A stretch of DNA of 34,032 bases from Pectobacterium brasiliense (GTDB taxonomy: Bacteria > Pseudomonadota > Gammaproteobacteria > Enterobacterales > Enterobacteriaceae). Made by a program: the position numbers and the translations under genes. The notes beneath the pieces were generated by a model. It worked only from the letters and a program-made list of their open reading frames with translations. It ran no database searches and was not told the origin of the DNA. Shown here piece by piece: positions 15,614-26,782 of this stretch. Within the stretch, counting starts at the first letter, position 1, and every line of letters starts with the position of its first letter. The DNA lies in assembly GCF_013449685.1 (NCBI RefSeq), contig NZ_JACDSF010000008.1, positions 1 to 34,032 of the forward strand. Reading direction: 5' to 3'.

Positions 15614-16459
15614 ATGGCGAACGACTGGCTTGAGCTACGTCAGCATGCAGATACGGGAATTGAGACGATCAAGGCGCATTTTGAGGGGCACGCCTACGAT
15701 CCGCACTGGCACGATAGCTACCTTGTAGGGGTGACGCTTTCTGGTACGCAGCAGTTTCACTGTCGCCGTGAGCGACACCGGAGTCGTCCGGGGGACGCTT
15801 TCTTGCTGGAGCCGGGTGAAATCCATGACGGTGACGCGCCGGTAGATGGCGGGTTTACCTATCTGACGTTCTACCTCGACGAGAAATGGCTGACTAACGC
15901 GCTGCACGGCTTATATGCTTCCACGCCAGGAAGTTACTCGCTTCATTTTGCGCAAACACTCACGCGTGATCCACAGCTGGTTCGTTCGATTGGCGACACG
16001 TTTGCCACGCTTCACAACGATGAAATGAAAATTGTGCAGCAGAGCACCATGGATAACCTGCTCTCGCAGATCACCGCACATTGCCACTGGCGAAAAAGGT
16101 TACCCTCGCAGATGCAAAGCACGGCCGTGGCTCATCGCGCACGCGATTATCTTTATGCGCATTTGGGCGAAAATATCGGTCTGTCTGACCTCGCGCGGGA
16201 GACGGGCACCGATCGCTTCACGCTGACACGTTGTTTTAAACGTGAATTTCATCTGGCTCCGCACGCCTGGCTTATCCAGCTTCGTTTGGCGAAAGCTCGG
16301 CAGTTATTGGCATGTGGCGATCAGCCTGCCGACGTGGCTGCGACCTTAGGTTTCTCCGATCAAAGCCATCTTGGTCGTTGGTTTCAGCGGGCGTATCGGA
16401 TCTCGCCCGCCCATTACCGTCGGTTGTGCACAAACCTTCCAGACGTTTCCAGAAAATAG
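15614..16459 (+). CDS. AraC-family transcriptional regulator
   Basis: The protein has 281 residues. The N-terminal AraC-type cupin covers about 20-150 (HFEGHAYDPHWHDSYLVGV and FLLEPGEIHDGD, carrying the usual His residues). Two helix-turn-helix units lie at about 173-270 (IGLSDLARETGTDRFTLTR, then PADVAATLGFSDQSHLGRW and FQRAYRISPAHYRR). The start ATG at 15614 is preceded by GGGGAG. The LysE/RhtB exporter gene follows 36 bp downstream on the same strand, so the regulator most likely controls the exporter in response to an amino acid or similar ligand. The ligand is unknown. The pair sits between tRNA-Phe and yjdC. Confidence 0.9.
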   Translation: MANDWLELRQHADTGIETIKAHFEGHAYDPHWHDSYLVGVTLSGTQQFHCRRERHRSRPGDAFLLEPGEIHDGDAPVDGGFTYLTFYLDEKWLTNALHGLYASTPGSYSLHFAQTLTRDPQLVRSIGDTFATLHNDEMKIVQQSTMDNLLSQITAHCHWRKRLPSQMQSTAVAHRARDYLYAHLGENIGLSDLARETGTDRFTLTRCFKREFHLAPHAWLIQLRLAKARQLLACGDQPADVAATLGFSDQSHLGRWFQRAYRISPAHYRRLCTNLPDVSRK

Positions 16460-16495
16460 CGGCACAGTCAGGGCTCTTAAAAAAAGGAGTGACCT

Positions 16496-17086
16496 GTGAG
16501 TTTGATGCCGTTTCTGCTGTTTGCATTTGTCGCCTCAATAACGCCGGGGCCAACGAATATCCTGATTTTGACCAACAGCCAGCGCCATGGCGTGAGAAAC
16601 ACGCTACCCGCAGTGGTCGGTGCCTGTGTGGCAGCAAGCGCTATCGTCCTGATTTCCGGTGCTGGCGCGGGAGAGATGCTGCGTCAGTATCCGGTGGTTC
16701 GTCAGGTGATGAGTTGGGCGGGTGTGCTGTGGCTAAGCTGGATGAGCTGGCAGTTATTCAGGGCACCTGCGGCTAACCTCTCTGGCGAATCGCACAACCG
16801 TTTTACGGCTCGTGCTGCGGCGTTGTTACAGGTGATTAACCCAAAAACGTGGATGATGGCATTGGCTGTCGTGAGTTTGTTCGCCCCTGCGGGAGAGCAT
16901 GCGTTGCGGGAGATATCGATAATGGCGCTGTGGTTTTTGATTATCTCGATGGCCTGTCTGGTGTGCTGGGCAGGGCTGGGGAAGGCCGTGAACAGGGTGT
17001 TTCGCACCACCGTTGCAATGGTGCGCTTTCAGCGCCTGATGGCGCTGTGTCTGTTCGTTTCCGCCTGGGCAGGTATGCTCGCTTAG
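16496..17086 (+). CDS. LysE/RhtB-family amino-acid exporter
   Basis: The protein has 196 residues. It starts at a GTG at 16496, with AAGGAG 6 nt upstream. The next ATG is 9 nt in and poorly spaced. Early helices carry the family hallmark [18 protein letters not shown]. Later come [10 protein letters not shown] and several hydrophobic segments, about six in total, as in LysE/RhtB carriers of ~200 residues. It is an inner-membrane exporter of an amino acid or derivative, driven by the proton gradient. It is probably co-transcribed with the AraC regulator upstream. Its stop codon overlaps the end of the convergent yjdC by 4 nt. The substrate cannot be told from sequence. Confidence 0.88.
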   Translation: MSLMPFLLFAFVASITPGPTNILILTNSQRHGVRNTLPAVVGACVAASAIVLISGAGAGEMLRQYPVVRQVMSWAGVLWLSWMSWQLFRAPAANLSGESHNRFTARAAALLQVINPKTWMMALAVVSLFAPAGEHALREISIMALWFLIISMACLVCWAGLGKAVNRVFRTTVAMVRFQRLMALCLFVSAWAGMLA

Positions 17087-17658
17087 GTCAACGCGCCGTT
17101 TTTGCGGCACAGCGCAAAGCGTAAGACATCTTCTGCCAGCCGCTGAGCGGTGGCGATGCTGGTGGCCTGATGCTTGACCAGCAGGTTGCTCAGGCAGCCT
17201 TCCAGAATCAATTCCATCTGCTGTGCCACCATTTCGGGATCGTCGGTTTCCAGCTCTTCCAGCAAATCGCGGGTGTACTGGTAAGACGCCAGCTTCTGCT
17301 GTTCCGCAATCTGGTGGATAGGGTGATTGATATCAGGAAAGAAGCTGCACGCCGCAATAAACAAGCAGCCCGGATAACGCTGTTTGTTCACCGACTCGTG
17401 CAGTACCTGATAGCGTGCCAGCAGCTTTTGCTCGATGCTTTTCTCGTCGTCCAGGAGAAGCTGACGCCGCCAGGTATCGACCTGCTGACTATGGTGGCGC
17501 AGGCCGTCGTACAGCAGTGCCTCGCGATCCGGCCAGAATGGAGTCAGTTCCTCTACCGGAACGCCTAGTCTCTCCGCCAGCATATCCAGCGTCGTCATGG
17601 CAAAGCCGTGCTGCTCCAGCAGAGTAAGCGCATGTTCAAGAACATCTTCCCGTTGCAT
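17083..17658 (-). CDS. yjdC: TetR-family regulator YjdC
   Basis: The protein has 191 residues from the ATG at 17658, which has GGAGGAG about 5 nt upstream. The frame is open 26 codons further, but that extension lacks a Shine-Dalgarno sequence. The length equals E. coli YjdC. The N-terminal helix-turn-helix ([28 protein letters not shown]) is at about 21-50. The ligand domain contains [15 protein letters not shown] and ends [13 protein letters not shown], very like YjdC. It lies 34 bp after dsbD on the same strand, as in E. coli, so it is likely co-transcribed with cutA-dsbD. YjdC is little studied. A link to metal or redox stress is only a guess from its neighbours. Confidence 0.93.
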   Translation of the reverse strand: MQREDVLEHALTLLEQHGFAMTTLDMLAERLGVPVEELTPFWPDREALLYDGLRHHSQQVDTWRRQLLLDDEKSIEQKLLARYQVLHESVNKQRYPGCLFIAACSFFPDINHPIHQIAEQQKLASYQYTRDLLEELETDDPEMVAQQMELILEGCLSNLLVKHQATSIATAQRLAEDVLRFALCRKNGALT

Positions 17659-17692
17659 TAGGTCTCCTCCAGAAGCACATATAACGTGTTGT

Positions 17693-19423
17693 TTATGGGC
17701 TGAACTTCTGTAAATGTGCCTGAAATTGTTCAGCATTCATAAAACCGGTGACGCGCGAGCCGGGGATCTCTTTCCCCTGAGCGTCAAAGAATACGATGGT
17801 CGGCAGCCCTAAAACCTGTAGCTTTTTCAGCAGCGCGTTTTGTTCTTCGCGGTTAGCGGTGACGTCCGCCTGTAGCAGCGTGATGCGCGACAGGTGGCTT
17901 TGCACTGCCGGGTCGCTGAACGTGTATTTCTCGAACTCTTTGCAGGCAACGCACCAGTCAGCGTAAAGATCGAGCATAACAGGCTGAGCGCTCTTTGCCA
18001 GCGCACTGTTGAGATCGGCAATATTGGCGACAGGGGCGAAGTTCAGTGCTGAGGTATGAGCTTGCGCCACGCCAGCCGGAGGAAATACCCAGTCTTGCAG
18101 CGGCTTGGCGCTGATCACCACCCCTGCCAGCAGCAGTAGCTGTACGCCACGCATCCAACCCTTGCTGCTGCGCAGCGTCAGCATGAGCGCCCAGCCAAAG
18201 AAGGCGATACCCAGTGCGCTCCACAGCCGCATTCCCCACGTCTCGCCCAGAATGCGTTCCAGCAGGAAGACGGGCAGTGCCAGAATAATGAAACCAAACG
18301 CTTCCTTAACGTACTGCATCCACGGGCCGCTGCGTGGCAGCAGTTTGTTACCGAACAGCGTGACCAGAATGAGCGGTAAGCCCATTCCAAGCGCGTAGAG
18401 GTAAAGCGTGCCGCCGCCTGCCAGCATGTTGCCGCTCTGGGCGATGTAAAGCAGGATGGCGCTGAGCGGGGCGGTGGTGCAGGGGGAACAAATTAGCCCA
18501 GCCAGCGCGCCCATGCAGAACACGCCGGTAACGGAGCCGCCTTGCTGACGGTTGCTCCACTCTGTCAGTCGGGTTTGTACCGATGACGGGAGCTGGAGCG
18601 TATACAGGCCAAACATGGACAGCGCCAGTGCGGCAAACATTACCGACAGGCCAATCAGAATGTAGGGATGCTGGAGCGCGGCCTGAAAGCGCAATCCGGC
18701 GGCGGCGACAACCAGCCCAAGCAGCGTGTAGGTCAGCGCCATGCCCTGAACGTAGGTCATCGACAGCAGTAACGTTCGACGCGGCGTCAGCTGTTCTTTT
18801 CTGCCCAGCACTAGGCTGGCAATCAGCGGGTACATCGGCAGGACGCAAGGGGTAAAGGCGACGCCGATACCAATCAACAGCGCCCACCACGGCGAGAACG
18901 GCATCGGTGTGGTCTGCGGCAGTGCTGTCTGGGCTGATGCGGTATTCGATGTGTCTGTGCCTGCATTAGCCAGCACCTGACTGAGAGGAACGACGCGCGT
19001 TTCCGGCGGATAGCAGAAACCCGCATCGGCGCAGCCTTGATAGGTGACTTTAACGGTCGCGCCGCTCTCGGCCCGTTCAATGGGAACCGTTAGCGCCAGC
19101 CGATCCCGCAGGATAAAGACCTGACCGAAGAATTCGTCGTTATGGCCTTCGCCCTGTGGCAGTTCCACCTTGCCAAGTGTGGCACCGTTACCTTCGATCT
19201 TGATCTGTGCGCGATACAGGTAGTAATCGGGATGGATGTCCCAGCGCAGGTTGAGTTGGTTATCCTGCTGCTGAAACTCAAAAGCGAAAGCGCCATCGAC
19301 CGGCAAAAAGCGTGACGTCGTGCTGTTGCCAAACAGTTTCTGACCGAAAGAAGAGGCGGCCACATTGGGTGTGCCGAAAGCCGTCCATAACAGGAAAATC
19401 AGCGTAAAGATGCGTTGAGCCAT
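17693..19423 (-). CDS. dsbD: Thiol:disulfide interchange protein DsbD
   Basis: The protein has 576 residues (E. coli 565). It moves electrons from cytoplasmic thioredoxin across the inner membrane to DsbC, DsbG and CcmG. A signal peptide spans about 1-23. The periplasmic alpha domain has Cys131 and Cys137 ([11 protein letters not shown]). The eight-helix membrane domain has redox Cys193 (TPCVLPMYP) and Cys315 (SPCTTAPLS). The C-terminal thioredoxin-like domain has [11 protein letters not shown] with Cys491/Cys494. All six working cysteines are present. Its start lies inside the end of cutA (25-nt overlap), and yjdC follows. Confidence 0.97.
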   Translation of the reverse strand: MAQRIFTLIFLLWTAFGTPNVAASSFGQKLFGNSTTSRFLPVDGAFAFEFQQQDNQLNLRWDIHPDYYLYRAQIKIEGNGATLGKVELPQGEGHNDEFFGQVFILRDRLALTVPIERAESGATVKVTYQGCADAGFCYPPETRVVPLSQVLANAGTDTSNTASAQTALPQTTPMPFSPWWALLIGIGVAFTPCVLPMYPLIASLVLGRKEQLTPRRTLLLSMTYVQGMALTYTLLGLVVAAAGLRFQAALQHPYILIGLSVMFAALALSMFGLYTLQLPSSVQTRLTEWSNRQQGGSVTGVFCMGALAGLICSPCTTAPLSAILLYIAQSGNMLAGGGTLYLYALGMGLPLILVTLFGNKLLPRSGPWMQYVKEAFGFIILALPVFLLERILGETWGMRLWSALGIAFFGWALMLTLRSSKGWMRGVQLLLLAGVVISAKPLQDWVFPPAGVAQAHTSALNFAPVANIADLNSALAKSAQPVMLDLYADWCVACKEFEKYTFSDPAVQSHLSRITLLQADVTANREEQNALLKKLQVLGLPTIVFFDAQGKEIPGSRVTGFMNAEQFQAHLQKFSP

Positions 19424-19731
19424 GTCAGATAATCGCTATCGCCCCCGGATACCGGCAGAACTAACAGCTCCGGCGTATCGTAAGGGTGTTGTTGTTTCAG
19501 GTGAGTCAGCAGGGCTTGCTGATGTGAGGTGTCGCTTTTTATCAGCATTTGTACTTCTGATTGCTGTTCGAGCTTGCCTTCCCAGTAGTAGAGCGAACGT
19601 GCGCCGGGCAGCAGGGTAACGCAGGCGGCGAGCCGCGTTTCCAACAGCGAGTCGGCAAGCCGTTGCGCGCAGGCGTCGTCAGGTGCGGTACATAATATGA
19701 CGACAGCATCGCAAAGCGGGCGGTCAGACAT
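19399..19731 (-). CDS. cutA: Divalent-cation tolerance protein CutA
   Basis: The protein has 110 residues from the ATG at 19731 (GGAGG 5 nt upstream). An earlier in-frame ATG at 19779 would add 16 residues with no ribosome site. It is a PII-like trimeric protein. Motifs are [24 protein letters not shown], with the conserved Cys in a variant CVTLLPG context, then SEVQMLIKS and [12 protein letters not shown], and a Trp near the end. E. coli CutA is linked to copper tolerance, but its precise role is unsettled. It is translationally entwined with dsbD. Confidence 0.96.
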   Translation of the reverse strand: MSDRPLCDAVVILCTAPDDACAQRLADSLLETRLAACVTLLPGARSLYYWEGKLEQQSEVQMLIKSDTSHQQALLTHLKQQHPYDTPELLVLPVSGGDSDYLTWLNASLR

Positions 19732-19811
19732 CACATCCTCCGTGTCAGATGAACAAATTCCAGACAACCAGAGCCACACTATACCTTGCTTTATTGTTTG
19801 AAGGGAATGCG

Positions 19812-19838
19812 GCGGATCGACGAGTTAAGTCGATCCGC
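19812..19838 (-). terminator. Hairpin after dcuA
   Basis: GCGGATCGAC (19812-19821) and GTCGATCCGC (19829-19838) form a perfect 10-bp stem with a 7-nt loop, beginning 25 nt after the dcuA stop. No T-run follows on the minus strand, so termination is uncertain. A smaller hairpin TGCCT/AGGCA lies at 19846-19858. Confidence 0.45.
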
Positions 19839-19862
19839 GAAGTGCTGCCTGAAAGGCAATTT

Positions 19863-21164
19863 TTAGATCAGGATGCTGCCGAGGATAAAGCCAAATATCA
19901 CCGACAGCGTAATCGCCATCACGCCCGGAATCAGGAAGGAGTGGTTAAACACAAACTTGCCGATGCGCGTTGAACCGGTGTCGTCCATCTCCACGGCGGC
20001 TAACAGCGTCGGGTAGGTTGGCAGAACGAACAGCGCGGAAACGGCAGCAAAAGACGCGACGGCCGTGACCGGAGATACGCCCAGCAGCAGCGCAGCAGGC
20101 ATCAGTGCTTTTGCCGTTGCCGCCTGCGAGTAAAGCAGCGTGGCAGCGAAGAACAGCACGACGGCCAGCATCCACGGGTAGCTTTGCAGCAGTGCACCAG
20201 CGGTATCCTGAATATCGGAAATGTGCGCTTTAACAAAGGTATCGCCCAGCCAGGCCACGCCCATCACGCAGATACAGGCGCTCATGCCGGACTTAAACGT
20301 GCTGGCAGAGAGGATGCGCGCGGTGTCGATTTTGCAGGTGATGCAAATCAGCGTGGCGATCGTCAGCATAAAGACCACAATCGCTTCGTTACGTGGCAGA
20401 ACCGGATTCTGAATCAGCCCAACCGTGCCGCTGATCGCCGTGGCATACAGCACGACAGCGACGATGCCGATCAGAAATAGCATCACGGAAAGTTTGGCGC
20501 CCGGTTTGATCTCATGCTGGTTATTACCGCGCAGCGTGGTTTCACCTTTTTTCAGACGCTCCTGATAAATCGGGTCATCTTTCAGCTCTTTACCCAGAAA
20601 GTTGGTCACAATCGCCGTCAGCATGATCGCGGCCAGCGTGGTCGGAATACAGATACCCAACAGCAGCAGATAGCTGACGCCGTGCGGTTCAAGAATACCC
20701 GCGACAAACACCACCGCCGCAGAGATTGGCGAGGCAGTAATGGCGATTTGCGAGGCAACGACGGCAATCGAAAGCGGACGAGAAGGGCGAATCCCCTGCT
20801 CTTTGGCAACTTCAGCGATAACCGGCAGGGTGGAAAACGCAGTGTGTCCGGTTCCGGCCAGAATCGTCATGAAGTAGGTGACCAGCGGCGCGAGAAAGGT
20901 GACGTATTTCGGGTGTTTACGCAGCAGTTTCTCCGCCAGACTGACCAGATAATCCATTCCGCCCGCCACCTGCATTGCGGCGATGGCGGCGATAACGGCC
21001 ATGATAATTTCAATGACATCAAAAGGGATTACGCCGGGCTTTATCTGAAACCCCAGTGTAAGAACAAGCACTCCCAGGCCACCGGCGAAACCAATGCCGA
21101 TGCCTCCCAGTCGTGCCCCCAAATAGATGGCGAGCAGAACGATCAGTAACTCAAAACCAAGCAT
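19863..21164 (-). CDS. dcuA: Anaerobic C4-dicarboxylate transporter DcuA
   Basis: The protein has 433 residues, the same as E. coli DcuA. It is a hydrophobic inner-membrane protein with about ten helices from the first residue (MLGFELLIVLLAIYLGARLG). It exchanges fumarate, malate or aspartate for succinate. Conserved stretches include MAGTGHTAFS-like LAGTGHTAFSTLPVIAEVAKEQGIRP, ASQIAITASPISAAVV, and a C-terminal ILGSILI. The ATG at 21164 has AAGGAG 7 nt upstream. It follows aspA on the same strand, with an intervening terminator, so it has both read-through and probably its own promoter. Together they import aspartate and convert it to fumarate. Confidence 0.97.
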   Translation of the reverse strand: MLGFELLIVLLAIYLGARLGGIGIGFAGGLGVLVLTLGFQIKPGVIPFDVIEIIMAVIAAIAAMQVAGGMDYLVSLAEKLLRKHPKYVTFLAPLVTYFMTILAGTGHTAFSTLPVIAEVAKEQGIRPSRPLSIAVVASQIAITASPISAAVVFVAGILEPHGVSYLLLLGICIPTTLAAIMLTAIVTNFLGKELKDDPIYQERLKKGETTLRGNNQHEIKPGAKLSVMLFLIGIVAVVLYATAISGTVGLIQNPVLPRNEAIVVFMLTIATLICITCKIDTARILSASTFKSGMSACICVMGVAWLGDTFVKAHISDIQDTAGALLQSYPWMLAVVLFFAATLLYSQAATAKALMPAALLLGVSPVTAVASFAAVSALFVLPTYPTLLAAVEMDDTGSTRIGKFVFNHSFLIPGVMAITLSVIFGFILGSILI

Positions 21165-21221
21165 GACTATGCTCCTTAATTAATAATAAAAATTTCATAA
21201 CTTATTCTTATGGCTGTATGC

Positions 21222-21265
21222 AGCAAAAAATAAAGGCACGGCGTTCTTCGTGAACGGACGTGCCT
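21222..21265 (-). terminator. Rho-independent terminator of aspA
   Basis: AGGCACG (21234-21240) pairs with CGTGCCT (21259-21265), with an inner GTTC/GAAC stem. On the minus strand it is followed by TTTATTTTTTG. It sits between aspA and dcuA and would uncouple their levels. Confidence 0.85.
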
Positions 21266-21285
21266 GTGGGTATTAGATGCCGGTG

Positions 21286-22725
21286 TTAGGGAAGCTCGTT
21301 TTCATCGGTATAGCGTTTGGCTTTGTACGCCGGATGCATCAGGTTCTGGATGGAGAAAATGTCATCCAGTTCGGCTTCTGTCAGCAGGCCGCGCTCCAGG
21401 ACAACTTCACGCACGCTTTTCCCCGTTTCCGCGCAGATTCTGCCGACGATATCGCCGTTATGGTGGCCGATGAACGGGTTCAGGTACGTCACAATCCCGA
21501 TGGAGTTGAAGACATAGGCCTCGCACACGCTCTTATTGGCGGTGATGCCGTTGACGCATTTCTCCAGCAGGTTGTAGCAGGCGTTGGTCAGAATGTGGGT
21601 TGATTCAAACATTGCCTGACCGATAACCGGCTCCATCACGTTTAACTGTAATTGCCCGGCCTCTGATGCCATCGTGACGCAGGTATCGTTACCGATGACC
21701 TTGAAGCACACCTGATTGACGACTTCCGGTACGACCGGGTTAACCTTGGCGGGCATGATCGAGGAACCTGCCTGTAGCTCCGGCAGGTTGATTTCATTCA
21801 GGCCAGCGCGGGGGCCGGAAGAGAGCAGACGCAGGTCATTACAGATCTTCGACAGCTTCACGGCCAGCCGCTTCAGCGAGCTGTGTACCATGACATAGGC
21901 GCCGCAGTCTGACGTCGCTTCGATCAAATCTTCTGCTGGCACACACGCCAGACCGCTGACTTCCGCCAGCCGCTGTACCGCCAGTTGCTGGTAGCCGTCT
22001 GGCGTATTCAGACGTGTACCGATGGCGGTAGCCCCCAGATTGACTTCAAGCAGCAGCTCCGCCGTGCGCAGCAGGTTTTTGATTTCTTCCTGCAACAGCA
22101 CGTTAAACGCATGAAACTCCTGGCCGAGCGTCATCGGTACGGCATCCTGCAACTGAGTACGCCCCATCTTCAGCACGTCTTCAAATTCTTTGGCTTTGCG
22201 CTCGAAACCATCGCTCAACTTCGCTATCGCCTCGGTCAGCTTAAGTACGGACGCGTAGACCGCGATACGAAATCCGGTGGGGTAGGCATCATTCGTGGAC
22301 TGGCATTTATTCAGATGATCGTTGGGGTTCAGATACTGGTATTCGCCTTTCTGGTGGCCCATCAGTTCCAGACCAATATTGGCTAATACTTCGTTGGTAT
22401 TCATATTGACCGACGTGCCAGCGCCTCCCTGATAGACATCGACCGGAAACTGATCCATGCATTTTCCGTTATTCAGCACTTCATCGCAGGCACGGATGAT
22501 GATGTCGGCGATTTTTTTCGGGATAGTTTGCAGTTCTCTGTTCGCCAACGCCGCAGCTTTCTTCACCATGACCATGCCGCGTACGAACTCGGGAATGTCG
22601 CTGATTTTATTGTTGCTGATATAGAAATTTTCGACGGCGCGCAGCGTATGAACGCCATAATACGCGTCTGCGGGAACTTCTCGGGTGCCTAACAGGTCTT
22701 CTTCAATACGGATGTTTTCTGACAT
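21286..22725 (-). CDS. aspA: Aspartate ammonia-lyase
   Basis: The protein has 479 residues (E. coli 478). It catalyses L-aspartate to fumarate plus ammonia in the cytoplasm as a homotetramer of the fumarase/aspartase superfamily. The three conserved regions are visible: [15 protein letters not shown] at about 99-113, [11 protein letters not shown] at 143-153, and the flexible catalytic loop [20 protein letters not shown] at 319-338. The ATG at 22725 begins [20 protein letters not shown], as in E. coli. Its upstream region holds a CRP-like site, fitting known catabolite control of aspA. dcuA lies downstream. Confidence 0.98.
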   Translation of the reverse strand: MSENIRIEEDLLGTREVPADAYYGVHTLRAVENFYISNNKISDIPEFVRGMVMVKKAAALANRELQTIPKKIADIIIRACDEVLNNGKCMDQFPVDVYQGGAGTSVNMNTNEVLANIGLELMGHQKGEYQYLNPNDHLNKCQSTNDAYPTGFRIAVYASVLKLTEAIAKLSDGFERKAKEFEDVLKMGRTQLQDAVPMTLGQEFHAFNVLLQEEIKNLLRTAELLLEVNLGATAIGTRLNTPDGYQQLAVQRLAEVSGLACVPAEDLIEATSDCGAYVMVHSSLKRLAVKLSKICNDLRLLSSGPRAGLNEINLPELQAGSSIMPAKVNPVVPEVVNQVCFKVIGNDTCVTMASEAGQLQLNVMEPVIGQAMFESTHILTNACYNLLEKCVNGITANKSVCEAYVFNSIGIVTYLNPFIGHHNGDIVGRICAETGKSVREVVLERGLLTEAELDDIFSIQNLMHPAYKAKRYTDENELP

Positions 22726-23253
22726 GAGAGTGCCTATCCTGTTGTGCGACTAGTGATGCAACTAGACGCTGTGGGCTGGTGTGTCGGGCGGCGTTATCGT
22801 GGGAAACTGTTATCTCAGAAAACGTGCTCTCTCAGGCAAACAGTGTGACCCTGGATAAACCGTCTTATCTCGGCAATAGTCTCGGGATGTTTGACCAACC
22901 AAGTATCCATTGCCGTGAGGATATGTCGTTATGAAAGCGAAAAACAGGTGTTTAGATCACTATACTGGCGTTCTCTACCACTACGGTAAATGAACTGTGA
23001 CTGTAGTCACGAGTCACTATTTTAGAACACTATTCGTGAGGCGACGGCTTGAAAATGCGCAAAGCCATCCCCATTTAAGTCAATCACGATGTGCCGGATC
23101 GCTGAGCAGAGCGCGCATTTTACCTAATCCATTGGTAGTAAAAGTCGATGGGCAGTAACGCGTGCTGGGTTTTCAATCGCGATGGGCTTAACACGTTATT
23201 ATTCACACACGTTTTTATTAAAACAGTACGCGTAAAACACACAGGAGAACCGG
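22726..23253. other. Divergent regulatory region between aspA and fxsA
   Basis: The 528 bp show no convincing gene. It must hold the promoters of aspA (minus) and fxsA (plus). On the minus strand, TATAGT at 22964-22959 is a possible aspA -10 with a poor -35, downstream of the CRP-like site at 22996-23011. No clear FNR site (TTGAT-N4-ATCAA) was found. Confidence 0.6.
22996..23011. promoter_or_regulatory. CRP-like site upstream of aspA
   Basis: TGTGA-CTGTAG-TCACG matches the CRP consensus TGTGA-N6-TCACA at 9 of 10 core positions. Its centre lies about 51 bp upstream of the start site implied by the candidate aspA -10. Confidence 0.5.
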
Positions 23254-23736
23254 GTGCGCTGGTTACCGTTATTACTTATTTTTCTTTTGGCTTACATCGA
23301 GATATCGCTGTTTATTCAGGTGGCTGAGGTGCTGGGCGTCGCCATGACCCTGCTGCTGGTGGTCTTCACGTCCTGCGTGGGGGTCTCGCTGGTGCGCAAT
23401 CAGGGGATGAAGACGCTGGTGCAGATGCAGCAGAAAATGGCAGCAGGTGAAAGCCCGGCGGCTGAAATGGTAAAAAGCGTGTCACTGGTGCTGGCGGGCT
23501 TCCTGCTCCTGATTCCGGGTTTCCTGACTGACTTTCTGGGGCTGCTGCTGCTGCTGCCACCGGTGCAGAAAAGGCTGACGCTCAAGCTGATGCCTCACTT
23601 GCATGTCTGGCGTTCTGGTTCTGGATCGGGCCCCGGTGCGTCGTCTTCCGGCGGTAACACCTTTGAAGGTGAATATCAGCGCAAGGATGGCGGGCGCGCA
23701 AATATTGAACACCGTGACGATAATGACAACCGTTAA
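23254..23736 (+). CDS. fxsA: FxsA-family inner-membrane protein
   Basis: The protein has 160 residues (E. coli about 158). It starts at a GTG at 23254, with AGGAG 6 nt upstream. It begins MRWLPLLLIFLLAYIEISLF, typical of the FxsA family. Hydrophobic segments lie at about 2-20, 25-45 and 75-100, with VGVSLVRNQGMKTLVQMQQKMAAGE between them. The tail is polar and Gly/Ser-rich. In E. coli, overexpression relieves exclusion of phage T7 by the F plasmid (suppressor of F exclusion). The everyday function is unknown. It is divergent from aspA and monocistronic, with a terminator after it. Confidence 0.93.
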   Translation: MRWLPLLLIFLLAYIEISLFIQVAEVLGVAMTLLLVVFTSCVGVSLVRNQGMKTLVQMQQKMAAGESPAAEMVKSVSLVLAGFLLLIPGFLTDFLGLLLLLPPVQKRLTLKLMPHLHVWRSGSGSGPGASSSGGNTFEGEYQRKDGGRANIEHRDDNDNR

Positions 23737-23761
23737 CGTCAAGACGAACTGAAAAGCAGAT

Positions 23762-23793
23762 AAGGATTATCATATTGATAATCCTTATTTTTT
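23762..23793 (+). terminator. Rho-independent terminator of fxsA
   Basis: AAGGATTATCA (23762-23772) and TGATAATCCTT (23776-23786) form a perfect 11-bp stem with a 3-nt loop, followed by a run of six T. Confidence 0.9.
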
Positions 23794-23846
23794 ATCAGCT
23801 GTCAGCGACAGGCGGACGCCTAACGCAAAAAAAATGAATTTTTTCC

Positions 23847-23875
23847 CTTGAAGGGCGGTGAAACGCCCCCACTTA
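23847..23875 (+). promoter_or_regulatory. Sigma-32 heat-shock promoter of groESL
   Basis: CTTGAA (23847-23852), then 13 nt, then CCCCCACTTA (23866-23875) fits the sigma-32 consensus CTTGAA-N13-CCCCATNT and closely resembles the E. coli groE promoter. Predicted transcription start is near 23882, giving a leader of about 108 nt. Confidence 0.85.
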
Positions 23876-23887
23876 GAACACCACAAG

Positions 23888-23945
23888 GCCGATTATGAAA
23901 AGCATAATCGTTATGAAACATAGTTGTTATGAAGACATAGTCGGC
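23888..23945 (+). repeat. Three small tandem dyads in the groES leader
   Basis: Units starting near 23892, 23910 and 23926 each have the form TTATGAA-N-CATA. The first is the strongest: CGATTATG pairs with CATAATCG around AAAAG. GCCGATTATG at 23888-23897 can also pair with CATAGTCGGC at 23936-23945 (9 of 10), so two folds compete. Function is unproven. Confidence 0.5.
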
Positions 23946-23956
23946 GTTTATCCTAA

Positions 23957-24283
<327 letters not shown>

Positions 24284-24325
24284 TTGCGCGTAATCATCTG
24301 AACTGAAAGAATTTGAGGGAAATAG

Positions 24326-25975
<1,650 letters not shown>

Positions 25976-26053
25976 TGTGACACCTTGTTGCCGGAAGCCA
26001 TTTTCTGGTGAAAGGAGTCAGGTTACAGAAGCTCGTCTTTCTGTCCTTTAAAG

Positions 26054-26091
26054 AGCACTATCTGGTCGCGAGACTGGGTGGTGCTTTTTTT
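26054..26091 (+). terminator. Rho-independent terminator of groESL
   Basis: AGCAC at 26054-26058 pairs with GTGCT at 26081-26085, extended inward by G-U-containing pairs to GGTC/GACT around GCGA. It is followed by six or more T. Confidence 0.8.
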
Positions 26092-26238
26092 ATGCGCGGC
26101 ATTGCTGAAATGTTGCCGTATCGTTGATGAATGCGTTTATCGCGTGTTATCGGGGGAAGCATTCTGCGCTACAATGCGGCGTTACTTTATTTACGAATAC
26201 CTTTTTATTCAAAACAACCCTGTTTCGGAGTAGGGACA

Positions 26239-26748
26239 ATGTCTGACGATGCGTCTACGCTTCTGCGCTCTATTTCCTGGTTTACTGAGCCTCCTTCGGT
26301 ATTACCTGAGCACATTGGTGACTGGCTGATGGAAACCGGCTCCATGACGCGGCGACTTGAAAAATATTGTGCCCAACTGAAGACCATCCTGTGCAGTGAG
26401 AAATTCATTACGCCACAGGTACTGGGCGAAGAACGCGAACAGTTGCCGTACAGTGAACGTTACTGGCTGCGTGAAGTGGTGCTGTATGGTGACGATCGTC
26501 CCTGGCTTTTCGGCCGTACCATTGTTCCGCAACAGACGCTCGACGGCACGGATTCAGCCCTGACGAAAATAGGCAATCAGCCGCTAGGTCGCTACCTGTT
26601 TGGGCAAAAGGCGCTGACGCGTGACTATATTCATACCGGATGCAGTGAAGGCTTATGGGCGCGGCGTTCCCGCCTGTGTGTCTCGGGTTATCCGTTACTG
26701 TTGACCGAGCTTTTCTTACCGGAATCACCGATTTATTTCAGCCGGTGA
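26239..26748 (+). CDS. ubiC: Chorismate pyruvate-lyase UbiC
   Basis: The protein has 169 residues (E. coli 165) from the ATG at 26239, with GGAG about 8 nt upstream. The frame is open 36 codons further, but that stretch contains the likely -10 TACAAT (26170-26175) and is not translated. It converts chorismate to 4-hydroxybenzoate plus pyruvate, the first committed step of ubiquinone synthesis. Conserved parts are YWLREVVLYGDDRPWLFGRTIVP, PLGRYLFGQKALTRDYI, and the C-terminal LLLTELFLPESP with the active-site Glu. ubiA follows 34 bp downstream, forming an operon. Confidence 0.97.
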   Translation: MSDDASTLLRSISWFTEPPSVLPEHIGDWLMETGSMTRRLEKYCAQLKTILCSEKFITPQVLGEEREQLPYSERYWLREVVLYGDDRPWLFGRTIVPQQTLDGTDSALTKIGNQPLGRYLFGQKALTRDYIHTGCSEGLWARRSRLCVSGYPLLLTELFLPESPIYFSR

Positions 26749-26782
26749 TGAAGGTTGGCAGGTAATTTGAGGAGATAAATCC

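Noticed and set aside
20514..21149. 211-codon plus-strand frame opposite dcuA
   Set aside because: Arg/Gln/Asp-rich antisense shadow of a conserved membrane-protein gene, with no ribosome site or homology.
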